From assembly GCF_044901685.1 (NCBI RefSeq), contig NZ_JBJDPS010000003.1, forward strand, positions 434,001 through 498,000: a stretch of 64,000 bases of DNA, written 5' to 3'. Shown one piece after another: positions 8,061-15,808 of the stretch; within the stretch, counting starts at the first letter, position 1; each line of letters starts with the position of its first letter. The notes beneath the pieces were generated by a model. That model worked only from the letters and a program-made list of their open reading frames with translations. It was not told the DNA's origin and searched no databases. Made by a program: the position numbers and the translations under genes. The DNA is from Micromonospora_G sp044901685. Its GTDB lineage: Bacteria; Actinomycetota; Actinomycetes; Mycobacteriales; Micromonosporaceae.

Positions 8061-8456
8061 CTACGCCGCCGCCTTGCTCGTCACGCCCGCCGGAGCGCGC
8101 ATCCCGGTCGCCCGCAGCGAGTACGCCATCCGACCGTTGTTGGCCACGTACGGCGTGACCGTCATCCCGTCGAACTCCACCTGCTCGAAGTAGGCGCCGG
8201 TCGGGGCTGCCGGCGGGTAGTCAGCCGAGATCTTCACCGTCGTTTCCCGCGACCTCTTCCCCAACTCCGGGTCCAGGTCCATCACCTTCACCTGCCACAC
8301 CCGCTGTCCGGTCACCTTGTCCTTCGCCGGGGACCGCCGGCCGGTCTTCTCGTCGTAGTCCTCCACCTCGCCCATCGACTCGGGCACTAACGCGCACCCC
8401 GCCGGGAACACGTCCTCACACCGGACCGAAAACCTCGTTCCGCCCCTGAGAGCCAT
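8061..8456 (-). CDS. pra: replication, integration and excision activator Pra
   Basis: A 131-residue protein of the family annotated as plasmid replication, integration and excision activator, the pSAM2 Pra type. The recognisable pattern is a start FSVRCEDVFPAGCALV, then VTGQRVWQVKVMDLDPELG, then a strand-rich tail. In pSAM2, Pra switches on the rep-xis-int operon and is itself repressed by KorSA. Here it is the first gene after the divergent promoter with the KorSA-type boxes. GGAGG lies nine bases before ATG 8456. A hairpin separates it from the downstream transfer genes. Family by pattern memory; regulation inferred from layout. Confidence 0.8.
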   Translation of the reverse strand: MALRGGTRFSVRCEDVFPAGCALVPESMGEVEDYDEKTGRRSPAKDKVTGQRVWQVKVMDLDPELGKRSRETTVKISADYPPAAPTGAYFEQVEFDGMTVTPYVANNGRMAYSLRATGMRAPAGVTSKAAA

Positions 8457-8479
8457 CTGCTCAGACCTCCACTATCTGC

Positions 8480-8580
8480 CTGGCTATCCTGACTAGCCAA
8501 GCGGCGTGGATCAAAGGTAGGTCGGCTTGGCTAGCCATGTCAACAGATAGATCGAAAACTTTCCTAGCTTGGCTAGTCAG
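8480..8580. promoter_or_regulatory. KorSA-type operator cluster, divergent pra/gntR promoter
   Basis: Three related boxes stand between the divergent starts: GACTAGCCAAG (8491-8501), CTTGGCTAGC (8526-8535) and CTTGGCTAGTC (8568-8578). The first and third are exact inverted complements. The region is AT-richer than its surroundings. The third box ends 17 bases before the gntR start, fitting autorepression; the first two cover the probable pra promoter. Binding by the adjacent GntR protein is inferred. Confidence 0.78.
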
Positions 8581-8595
8581 CGGTATCGTCCGCGC

Positions 8596-9438
8596 ATGAG
8601 TCTTGACCCCGACGACCCCCGGACACCGTCACAGCAGATCGCGGCAGCCCTGCGTGCCGAGATCAAGACCGGCAAGTTCGCCCCAGGCGAGAAGCTGCCC
8701 TCACAACACGACCTGGTCGAGCGGTTCAGCGTCGCCCGCGAAACGATCAAAGCCGCCCTCCGCAAGCTGCAAGAGGAACGGCTGATCGTCACCCGCCAGG
8801 GCAGCGGCACCTTCGTCCGTGCCAACACCGAACGCCCCGTCGGACTACGCCCGCACGTTGAGCGTGCCTTCGAGGCCACCCACGTCACGATCGACTTCGC
8901 GGGATTCTCGGGTGAGACCCTCTACAACGCCATCCAGGAAACCCTGGACAAGGTACGCATCGGCCGACTCACCCCCGAGTCGATCCGGCTCCGGATCCTC
9001 ATCTCCGACATGACCGCCCCGATGGCGATCCCGTGCCGCGCCGAGGACCAGGCCGACGACCCCGCCATCCGCGCCCGTGCCCAACGCATCACCGACCGGT
9101 CGATCCACGCCGTCATCGACGCCGTCCAAGAACTCGCAGACCTGGACCTGGTCAAGAGCGCGTCAACCGAGGTACGCGTCCACAAAGCCGCCCCGCTGTT
9201 CAAGCTGTTCGTGATCAACGAGGAAGAAGCGTTCTTCGGCTTCTACCCTGTCGTCGAACACACCGTCACCATCAACGGCAACCCCATGGCCATCTACGAC
9301 GCCATGGGCAAGGACGCCATCCTATTCCCGTTCACGCCCAGCGACGAGGACTCCTCCAACGACGCCCTCTACGTCGAGCAGGCCCGCGCCTGGTTCGACA
9401 GCATGTGGCGCACGATCGCCCGCGAGTACACGTCGTGA
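8596..9438 (+). CDS. korSA: GntR-family repressor, KorSA-like
   Basis: A 280-residue GntR regulator. The N-terminal winged helix (residues about 8-80) reads IAAALRAEIKTGKFAPGEKL, then LVERFSVARETIKAALRKLQ, then QGSGTFV. A long effector or dimer domain follows. In pSAM2 the GntR protein KorSA keeps pra, and hence replication and transfer, silent. ATG 8596 is preferred over a TTG at 8569, which lies inside the operator box. The gene faces away from pra and shares the operator cluster. The HAD hydrolase start overlaps its stop (GTGA), so the two are cotranscribed. Confidence 0.87.
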   Translation: MSLDPDDPRTPSQQIAAALRAEIKTGKFAPGEKLPSQHDLVERFSVARETIKAALRKLQEERLIVTRQGSGTFVRANTERPVGLRPHVERAFEATHVTIDFAGFSGETLYNAIQETLDKVRIGRLTPESIRLRILISDMTAPMAIPCRAEDQADDPAIRARAQRITDRSIHAVIDAVQELADLDLVKSASTEVRVHKAAPLFKLFVINEEEAFFGFYPVVEHTVTINGNPMAIYDAMGKDAILFPFTPSDEDSSNDALYVEQARAWFDSMWRTIAREYTS

Positions 9439-10124
9439 CCCGCCCCAACCTGCGCACCATCGCCGACCGCACCTGCTACGTGCTGCTTGACTTCGACGGC
9501 CCCGTGTGCAGCATCTTCGCCAACTACCCCGCCCCCAGCGTCGCAACCGAGCTGCGCCGCCTGCTCGTCGACCAGGGCGTGACCCTCCCCGACCACATCC
9601 AGATCGAGGCCGACCCGCTGGCCGTGCTCCGCTTCACCGTCACCCTGAACCAGCCGACCATCACCCGCCGCATCGACGACGCACTCCGAGCCGCAGAAGT
9701 CACCGCAGCCGCCACCGCTCAACCCACCCCGTACGCACGCGAAGTCATCGTCACCGCCCACCAAACCGGCCGACGCGTCGCCATCGTCTCCAACAACTCC
9801 GCCGAAGCCGTACGCACCTATCTCACCGCCCGACGCCTCACCGACTACGTACACCCGATCATCGGCCGCACCCACGGCCAACCCGACCAGATGAAACCCA
9901 ACCCGGCACCAGTCCTCGCTGCCCTCCGCGAGCTGCACGCCGACCCCGAGCAATGCATCCTCGTCGGCGACTCAGAAAGCGATGTCGAAGCCGCCCAAGC
10001 CGCCCGAGTCACCGCCATCGGGTACGCCAACAAACGAGGCAAACGCACCCGCCTCGCCAAAGCCGAAGCCATCATCGGCAGCATGGCCGAACTCGCCACC
10101 GCACTCGCCCGCGAGGAGCCTTGA
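9435..10124 (+). CDS. HAD-superfamily hydrolase (HAD-IA)
   Basis: A 229-residue hydrolase whose GTG at 9435 overlaps the gntR stop. Motif I is LLDFDGPVC (here DxDG rather than DxDxT), motif II lies in VAIVSNNS, a Lys follows in DQMKPNP, and motif IV is GDSESDV. This is the phosphoglycolate-phosphatase-like HAD subfamily, acting on small phosphorylated substrates through an aspartyl-phosphate. HAD genes often follow the GntR repressor in AICEs, and its role there is unknown. A hairpin terminator follows at 10149. Family confidence is high; substrate unknown. Confidence 0.85.
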   Translation: MTRPNLRTIADRTCYVLLDFDGPVCSIFANYPAPSVATELRRLLVDQGVTLPDHIQIEADPLAVLRFTVTLNQPTITRRIDDALRAAEVTAAATAQPTPYAREVIVTAHQTGRRVAIVSNNSAEAVRTYLTARRLTDYVHPIIGRTHGQPDQMKPNPAPVLAALRELHADPEQCILVGDSESDVEAAQAARVTAIGYANKRGKRTRLAKAEAIIGSMAELATALAREEP

Positions 10125-10148
10125 TTCAATTACCTCACGTCCACGTAC

Positions 10149-10176
10149 GCCCCGGTCCGGTTACAGGAGCCGGGGC
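10149..10176 (+). terminator. terminator after the gntR-HAD operon
   Basis: A perfect 7-bp GCCCCGG/CCGGGGC stem (10149-10155/10170-10176) is followed by CCTTTCCC, 25 bases after the HAD stop. It separates this operon from the convergent nuclease-like gene. Confidence 0.6.
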
Positions 10177-10306
10177 CTTTCCCGTGGATGGGAAGCAACG
10201 ACGCGGCGTTATTCGCCCCGATCTCCACCCCGCAGAAGCAAGACAAGTAGATGCCCTGCGGCAATGTTGAGATAGTTGAAGAATGCCGGCAATGATCGAA
10301 TGGACC

Positions 10307-12283
10307 TCAGGTCGACCCAAGGAATCGAAGCCGGGCGAGCACATCGTTGACCGGAGCAACTAGCCGAAATCTGTCCTTATCCTGCTGGATCCCTTGAACC
10401 CACGGCAGGGCACATATCCCCGCAAGAACATGCTTCACTTCGTCGACTGATAGATCGACCTGTTGCCGAGACATCCGCACGACGTCAAGCGGCGTGAGCC
10501 AGCCGTCGTCTAGTGGCTCGCGCGCCTCAATCTCCAGCGCACACAAGACCATCCGAAGCACGTCCCTCACTCGTTCCGCACTTAGATGATGGTGCTGGAC
10601 AAGCTGGGCGCGGTCCGCGCTGCCGCGAGGATCGAATAACACCACGAGCTGTTCGGGCAGAAAAGGCGCCCGAACATGCGCCTGAAGGACCTCTCCAAGA
10701 TAACTGGCGTCAAGCACCGTTACATGTCCGTCATTTGCCGCCATGGTGTGGACACGCGAATGGAACGCTGGTCCAACGAGCACGGACCACCTCGCACTGT
10801 GCTTCGCGCGATGCTCACCCAGCGCGGCGAACGACACCTGAGATTCGGGCACTAACGCACTAGATGATGCCTTCGCATCGAAACAGATGGTTGTGCCCTC
10901 ATACCAAGGAACAGGCAAGGTTGCAAGCACGTCCGTACGCCCTGGGCCTTGGCCGAGGACTGTCACGTCAGCCAGGCCGAGCAGTTGGAGAACCTTTCCT
11001 AGAGCACGCTCCAGCCGAGCGGGCTCCTCTCCGCACACCGCAGCTTCTTGAAGTTCATCAATGACCGCCCCGACACTGTCCCGCTCAACGATCTCCGCAA
11101 CATCAGCGCTTACAGGATCATCAACCAGATTGGATGCGGAGACTCGGGGCAACTCCTCGCGGACCGCTCGCCCCAGAGCAGTGATCACGTATCTTGTATG
11201 GTCGAACTTTTCTGCCAAGCCACACTCGACTAGCAATCGCAATCGGTCTCGGGCCGCCGATGGCAGCCCAACGGTCTTCAAGAGACCCTGACCCGCTTTA
11301 GGCGAAGCATCCAGGAGGTCAAGCAGCTCACCAATACCCCAAAGGCGGGCATGTGCGATCCGGATAAGATCGATCCTGTCGCCATCCTCAGACCAAGCTA
11401 GTCCAAGCGCAGTAGCCTGATAGGCATCTGGCCCGACCCGACCAGCGAGGCCGAGCTTCCGGATCGTCCCTAACATCATACTTGCGCTCGCCCGCGAAAT
11501 CTTGCACTGTGCGCCTACATACTCGACGAACGCAGACTCGGAACTACGATCTCTTAGCTTTAGCACAAAGTCATGTAACGCATCGACAACCGAATCGCCA
11601 GGTGTCGCGAAGTAGTTCGCGACCCGGTCACGTTCCTGGAGGCGCTGCTCGGTTAGTCCTTCGAGGAGCGAAAGTACCTCCGGCGTTGCCGGGGAGACCT
11701 GAACTAGCAGATCCTCAGTTTGAGGCTGCAAGGGTTCAGCCACATCGAGACCCTTAAGGAAAGCCGCACCTTCATCGGTCAAATGAACTTGGCCGTCGAA
11801 TAGATCCACTAGGTGCGCTGACCGCAGCCAGGATGTCCTCCTGCGGATGGGGTCCAGACTGGTCCAGCTCATTCCGTATTGTTTCGAAGCCGCATCCAGC
11901 AACTCGTCGTGACTCGCCCGCCCATCCGCGTTAGCAAGAACGGCAAGGACTTCCCCCACATATTGCACAGCAGAGTGCAAGATACGGACGATGTCTCGGT
12001 CGTCTCCCGCCTCAAGCCACGACGCGGCGAGCCTGGTGACGCCAAGTCGTCCACCCTGCACACGGGCTAACCCGATAGTCGTGAGGTAGCGGGTCGCTTC
12101 ACGAACGGTGACAGAACGGCCTGATCCAACGGCAAAGTTGGCGTCGGCGGGTAGGCCATCGGTTCCGAGCGCCTTCAGCAACGCTCGGAGATCGGTGATG
12201 ATGTCCTCGGTCCTGCCGAGTGCGCCCGGACAGGTGGCGATGCGTTGCCGCCAGGGTCGGAGCGAGATCTCTGAGTGGTCCAC
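10307..12283 (-). CDS. two-module winged-helix-like protein with FokI-like PD-D/ExK nuclease domain
   Basis: A 658-residue protein with no family name I can give. Residues about 60-180 and 260-375 look like two copies of one module. They share the pattern VTRLAASWLEAGDDRDIVRI and TALGLAWSEDGDRIDLIRI, each followed by a GE-L-LL-A segment and a winged-helix-like region. Residues about 420-540 carry a PD-(D/E)xK signature: Glu425 (LERAL), Asp451 (GRTDVLA), then Asp469-Ala-Lys471 (ICFDAKAS). This resembles the FokI cleavage domain in spacing. Helix-rich sequence ends the protein. Architecture suggests sequence recognition plus cleavage, possibly in phage or plasmid defence. GC is clearly below the flanks. 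The GTG start lacks a strong ribosome-binding site, so the true start may lie a little downstream. Confidence 0.6.
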   Translation of the reverse strand: MDHSEISLRPWRQRIATCPGALGRTEDIITDLRALLKALGTDGLPADANFAVGSGRSVTVREATRYLTTIGLARVQGGRLGVTRLAASWLEAGDDRDIVRILHSAVQYVGEVLAVLANADGRASHDELLDAASKQYGMSWTSLDPIRRRTSWLRSAHLVDLFDGQVHLTDEGAAFLKGLDVAEPLQPQTEDLLVQVSPATPEVLSLLEGLTEQRLQERDRVANYFATPGDSVVDALHDFVLKLRDRSSESAFVEYVGAQCKISRASASMMLGTIRKLGLAGRVGPDAYQATALGLAWSEDGDRIDLIRIAHARLWGIGELLDLLDASPKAGQGLLKTVGLPSAARDRLRLLVECGLAEKFDHTRYVITALGRAVREELPRVSASNLVDDPVSADVAEIVERDSVGAVIDELQEAAVCGEEPARLERALGKVLQLLGLADVTVLGQGPGRTDVLATLPVPWYEGTTICFDAKASSSALVPESQVSFAALGEHRAKHSARWSVLVGPAFHSRVHTMAANDGHVTVLDASYLGEVLQAHVRAPFLPEQLVVLFDPRGSADRAQLVQHHHLSAERVRDVLRMVLCALEIEAREPLDDGWLTPLDVVRMSRQQVDLSVDEVKHVLAGICALPWVQGIQQDKDRFRLVAPVNDVLARLRFLGST

Positions 12284-12435
12284 AGAGGACTACGATAATC
12301 GGCCCAAAGTTGATCCGCGTACCGGGTGTAGTGCAACCGTAACTACCTGCGCAGACGGGTTCGTGAGACAGGCTTCTTGCCGCCACCGATGCACCAGTGC
12401 CACGGAATGCGGTGGGGCCCTTCGGCAAGCTCGGA

Positions 12436-12903
12436 TCAGTCGATGTGTGGGAAGCGCTGCCTGAGATAATCAGTGATCTGCCGCCACATCGTCGGATGGA
12501 TGTCCAGACTGGCAAGCTCGTCAGGCAGAAACCAGCCGATCTCGCTTGCCTCGTCGTTCGCCGTCAAGGCGCCACCCACCGGCCGCGCCAGCAACGTCAC
12601 TTCGTACTCCTGACGGACCTCACCGTCGGTGTACGCGACGATGTGGCCCGGGTCGGAGTAGACGCCGAGGATGCCAGTCACCTTCACGTCGATGCCGGTC
12701 TCCTCACGGGTCTCCCGGACCGCGCACTCAGATGGGGTTTCTCCGATTTCCATCTTGCCCATCGGTAGCGCCCACTGACCGGTGTCCCGGCGCCGTTGTA
12801 GCAGGATCGCACCCTGGTCGTCGACCGCCAAGACCCCGCACGCGGGTACGAGCGTGTTCGCCTTTGGTGCATCCGGGTCGTTCCAGTACTCGACACGTCC
12901 CAC
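12436..12903 (-). CDS. NUDIX hydrolase, Pif-like immunity candidate
   Basis: A 155-residue NUDIX protein. The full NUDIX box is present: GKMEIGE, then seven residues, then RETREETGI, matching Gx5Ex7REUxEExGU. It should hydrolyse a nucleoside-diphosphate-linked substrate. In pSAM2 the conjugal immunity factor Pif also carries a NUDIX motif, so entry exclusion is a reasonable guess here (inference). GTG 12903 has GGAGG seven bases upstream and lies two bases after the stop of the HTH-DUF5919 gene, so the two form an operon. A longer frame upstream overlaps that gene and is rejected. Confidence 0.85.
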   Translation of the reverse strand: MGRVEYWNDPDAPKANTLVPACGVLAVDDQGAILLQRRRDTGQWALPMGKMEIGETPSECAVRETREETGIDVKVTGILGVYSDPGHIVAYTDGEVRQEYEVTLLARPVGGALTANDEASEIGWFLPDELASLDIHPTMWRQITDYLRQRFPHID

Positions 12904-12905
12904 GC

Positions 12906-13661
12906 TCAGACCTCCGTAGCCAGCCACGGCATCGCGGTAGCCCACACCCGCTCGAAGCTACTCACGTAGTGATCAAACAGGCCGCCACCATCGACCTTAC
13001 GCAGATGGAACGTCGGATTGGCGCTGGCAGCCTCACCGTACGCGTGCGGGTTCGTCAGGATCTCGTCGTCGTACCGGAACAGGCTGTTGTACAGCGTGGT
13101 CGGGTGCAGCCGAATCTCGCAGCCTTCCATCCCCGCGATCTCCCGGTAGTACGTCAACGACGCCCGGATCTTCGCAGCGAGCGTGCCGCCCAAGCCCTCC
13201 TCCCGGTCCCGGACCGTCACCGCCTCGCTGTTCGGGTCGCCAAAGCAGAGCCGCACCTGCACACCGACCGACAGACGATCGGCGAGCATTCGGGCGACCC
13301 GTGGCTGTATCTGCGCGAAGAACGTCCCGGAGAAGACCAGCACGTCCACCCGTTCCTGCGCCTCGGACAGCAGGCGTAGCCACGTCTCACGCGGAACCGA
13401 CGCCCGATCCGGGAAGACCTCGATCAGCTCTGCCCGACTCGCCTCACCACGCTTGTTGGCCACCGACGCGAGCACGTCAGGCCAGAGGTACGCCTCTTCC
13501 GCCCCCAGCCGCCGCGCCGTCGCCCACCGATGCCGCCGATGCGGAACCCGTCCCGAGCTGATCCACCGCTCGACCGTCTTGGGGTCGACGCCGCACTCAC
13601 CCGCCAGGTCCTCCACCGCGACGCCCCGCCGCACCATAACCGTCCTCAGACGTTCATTCAT
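12906..13661 (-). CDS. XRE-like HTH regulator with DUF5919 domain
   Basis: A 251-residue protein. The N-terminal HTH reads VAVEDLAGECGVDPKTVERW, followed by the VPHRRHRW basic segment. The C-terminal part (about 100-250) resembles the DUF5919, phospholipase-D-like fold: VLVFSGTFFAQ, then RLCFGDPNSEAV, then TTLYNSLFRYDDEIL. No HKD catalytic motif is intact, so a sensory rather than enzymatic role is likely. ATG 13661 with GGAG upstream is preferred over 13706, because the upstream part lies within the operator array. It heads the operon with the NUDIX gene and probably represses itself through the GACGT boxes at its promoter. Confidence 0.78.
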   Translation of the reverse strand: MNERLRTVMVRRGVAVEDLAGECGVDPKTVERWISSGRVPHRRHRWATARRLGAEEAYLWPDVLASVANKRGEASRAELIEVFPDRASVPRETWLRLLSEAQERVDVLVFSGTFFAQIQPRVARMLADRLSVGVQVRLCFGDPNSEAVTVRDREEGLGGTLAAKIRASLTYYREIAGMEGCEIRLHPTTLYNSLFRYDDEILTNPHAYGEAASANPTFHLRKVDGGGLFDHYVSSFERVWATAMPWLATEV

Positions 13662-13734
13662 ATCTCCATTGGACGTTTCCCGGACGGGACGTTGCAAGGC
13701 CGTCATGGGACGTATCGCGAAGGCCCTAGACGTT
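13649..13734. promoter_or_regulatory. iterated GACGT operator array
   Basis: Five same-strand GACGT(T/A) boxes occur at 13649, 13672, 13688, 13709 and 13729, three of them as GGGACGT or GGACGT. Spacings are 23, 16, 21 and 20 bases, close to two helical turns for three of them. The array covers the start and promoter of the HTH-DUF5919 gene and the upstream side of the divergent small ORFs. It is the likely target of the HTH protein (inference). Confidence 0.62.
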
Positions 13735-13868
13735 CGCGAGGGGTCTACCAGGGCAGGCGCGACGTACGACTGGTCGCCGATTGACTACCCAACGTCGTAC
13801 GGGGATAGGCCCTGCTCTCGTGCTCGCCGCAAGGGCCGCGAGGGCAGGTGCGTACGACAGCACCAGTC

Positions 13869-13906
13869 GGGGTGCGGGTCAGGTCCCCCGCCGACACCCG
13901 CACCCC
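13869..13906 (+). promoter_or_regulatory. 11-bp hairpin in the leader of the 112-residue ORF
   Basis: Perfect arms GGGGTGCGGGT and ACCCGCACCCC (13869-13879/13896-13906) with a 16-base loop lie 27 bases before the GTG of the next gene. They could control its expression or end leftward readthrough. No T tract follows. Confidence 0.5.
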
Positions 13907-13933
13907 ACCGCAACAAGTCAAAGGAGCCAGAAC

Positions 13934-14272
13934 GTGACCGACGCACGCTATGCAAGCGGCCCACCGCCAAGAAACACAATCGCACCAACCGCAACCCAAC
14001 GCGCTCTACCGCTCGAAGATCTGACGCAGCCCGACTCACGGTTCGTTCTCCACGTTCCATTCAAGGCCCCGACGCTCGGTGCGGCCCTTGGGATGGCCGA
14101 AAGGCTCGCCGACTTTCTCGACTTCATTCCTGATTTCGATCCTAGGGATACTGCTGTCAGCCATGAGGATGATCAGCTTAACCAACACCCCGTCTACTGC
14201 GGCAACATCATTCCCAGTCAGGGGCGTTGCCTGTACCTGTATAGCCACAGCGACTCGTGCAGTGTTACCTAG
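13934..14272 (+). CDS. 112-residue protein, unknown
   Basis: GTG 13934 is preceded by AAGGAG at good spacing, which fixes this start. The first 30 residues are Pro/Thr/Arg-rich. Residues about 30-75 look folded (RFVLHVPFKAPTLGAALGMA, then LADFLDFIP), and the end is Cys/Ser/Tyr-rich (CGNIIPSQGRCLYLY). No family is recognised. It is followed after 68 bases by the ribbon-helix-helix-like gene on the same strand, so the two may form an operon. GC is lower than in the transfer genes. Confidence 0.55.
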   Translation: MTDARYASGPPPRNTIAPTATQRALPLEDLTQPDSRFVLHVPFKAPTLGAALGMAERLADFLDFIPDFDPRDTAVSHEDDQLNQHPVYCGNIIPSQGRCLYLYSHSDSCSVT

Positions 14273-14340
14273 GAGTCAAACCCTGCCACGCTCTCCGGCT
14301 GGCCGTCCCGGAACCAAAATGGGTGCCGTCGGAGAAAGCG

Positions 14341-14562
14341 ATGAGTGAGGCGAGTAAATCTCGACTGGTCAAAATCACTGTCAACCTGACAGTAGACGCT
14401 GACGCTGCTCTAACCCGCCTAGCCGATGGGCAGTGCAGCAGTCGGACGGACGCCCTCAACCGCGCAGTACGGCTTGCCGCACTGCTATATGAGATAGCAC
14501 CTGAGGATCGCTTCAAGATCGTTGACGCAGACGGCCTGGAGAGGTACATCTACCTGGTCTAG
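14341..14562 (+). CDS. small ribbon-helix-helix-like protein
   Basis: A 73-residue protein from ATG 14341, with GGAGAAAGCG directly upstream. The sequence KITVNLTVDADAALTRLADG followed by SSRTDALNRAVRLAALL fits a strand, helix, helix pattern as in ribbon-helix-helix or antitoxin-type DNA-binding proteins. The C-terminus adds DADGLERYIYLV. A longer frame beginning at 14257 has no ribosome-binding site. It may be an autoregulator of this cargo segment. It converges on tcmP, with only 47 bases between the two stops. Confidence 0.58.
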   Translation: MSEASKSRLVKITVNLTVDADAALTRLADGQCSSRTDALNRAVRLAALLYEIAPEDRFKIVDADGLERYIYLV

Positions 14563-14609
14563 CGCACAGGATGTGGCACCAATGCCACCAGCATCGGACG
14601 GGGCGATTT

Positions 14610-15743
14610 TCAGAAGAGAGCGGTTACTCCGGTCACCGCGATCACAGATGCACCGGTGAGGCGTTTGCCATCAGGCTCACCGGTCGCCTTACCCTCAGCG
14701 ATGAGTCTTTGAACGGCTCTCAGCGTTTGTCCCGGTCGGAAAATTGTCTCTATTAGCACAAACCGCCGAAGCTCATCCAACGTAGCTCGCTGGTTCGGGA
14801 GTTGTGAGAGGTATTCGAGAATCAGCCGACAAAGGGGACCCGTCTGGGGCAAAGGTTGAATCGGAAGGGTTTCCTGGTTAGGATCGCGGGGGTCGCGGTA
14901 ACCTACGCCCTGATAGGGGTCAACCGCCCAGATGGCATCCTTCATCTTCTCGACGCCCTTATCGGAGTTGGTGCCATAGACGAGGTAGAGCAAGTTGTTG
15001 CGCTCGTCGGCCAACTCGAAATCAAGAACGAACTTGAAACCCGCCTCATTTAGTACCCGGCGGTACTGCTCTTTGATGTATCGAGCCTTTGCTCTGCCGC
15101 TGCGCGCTTGGACGTCCCGCCAGACGACCGGGCCAAAGACACGGTCGCCGTAATGATTGGGATCCGACGCAAAGCGGATGAATTGGCTTGGCTGCATTGT
15201 CACGATAGTCTCCGCCGCCCGACTTCGCGCAACCGTTTGCAACAGGGCAAAATCCACAGCCGAGCCGAATGTGTCAAGGATTAGAAGCAGGGGCTTATTC
15301 CACACCTTGTGACTGTCCAAGAGAGGCAATAGATCATCTTTGCATACCCCAACCTTCGGATCGACAATAAGTCCACGCTTTGCAAGCGCAGTGGGGTCGA
15401 GCGTACCCAGCACCTTTTCCAGTTGCTCGCTCAAGTGGCGAACCCGGGCACGCTTTTCTTCCAGCAGAATGAAGCGGGCGGGGCGGTGTGGCGTTGGTGG
15501 CGCTTTGCAGTTCAGGGCCGCCCGTAGCGCGATTAGAGGCGAACCCGGGGACCCGTCCTTGTACTCTCCTGGACCAGAAAAGCCTTCCGCGTACGTAACG
15601 CCACTGCTTCCATACACCGACTGGAGCAGGATGGGGAACCATGCGTTCAGGTAACTCTGATAAACGCGGTGCTTGGCCGCCGTGTGTGGATCCCTGTCCC
15701 AAAGCACTCCGTCGGGTGTTGGCAAGGGGACCCCCATCGGCAT
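14610..15743 (-). CDS. tcmP: three-Cys-motif partner protein TcmP
   Basis: A 377-residue protein of the TcmP family (TIGR04474-like), named for its constant pairing with the Gp37/Gp68 three-Cys protein encoded just upstream. Diagnostic pieces are KHRVYQSYLNAWFPIL near residue 24, YAEGFSGPGEYKDG (51-64), RFILLEEKRARV (90-101), and LLLILDTFGSAVDF near 152. The GFSGPG and LDTFG segments look like a nucleotide- or SAM-type fold, but the activity is not established. The C-terminus carries a winged-helix-like ATLDELRRFVLIE stretch. It is the second gene of a two-gene operon, 65 bases downstream of its partner. GC is lower than in the AICE backbone. Confidence 0.85.
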   Translation of the reverse strand: MPMGVPLPTPDGVLWDRDPHTAAKHRVYQSYLNAWFPILLQSVYGSSGVTYAEGFSGPGEYKDGSPGSPLIALRAALNCKAPPTPHRPARFILLEEKRARVRHLSEQLEKVLGTLDPTALAKRGLIVDPKVGVCKDDLLPLLDSHKVWNKPLLLILDTFGSAVDFALLQTVARSRAAETIVTMQPSQFIRFASDPNHYGDRVFGPVVWRDVQARSGRAKARYIKEQYRRVLNEAGFKFVLDFELADERNNLLYLVYGTNSDKGVEKMKDAIWAVDPYQGVGYRDPRDPNQETLPIQPLPQTGPLCRLILEYLSQLPNQRATLDELRRFVLIETIFRPGQTLRAVQRLIAEGKATGEPDGKRLTGASVIAVTGVTALF

Positions 15744-15808
15744 CGACCGTACGTGACCTCCGCACTACCGTATGGCACTGAGGTTGGTCTGTCAGCCCCG
15801 ATCCGACG

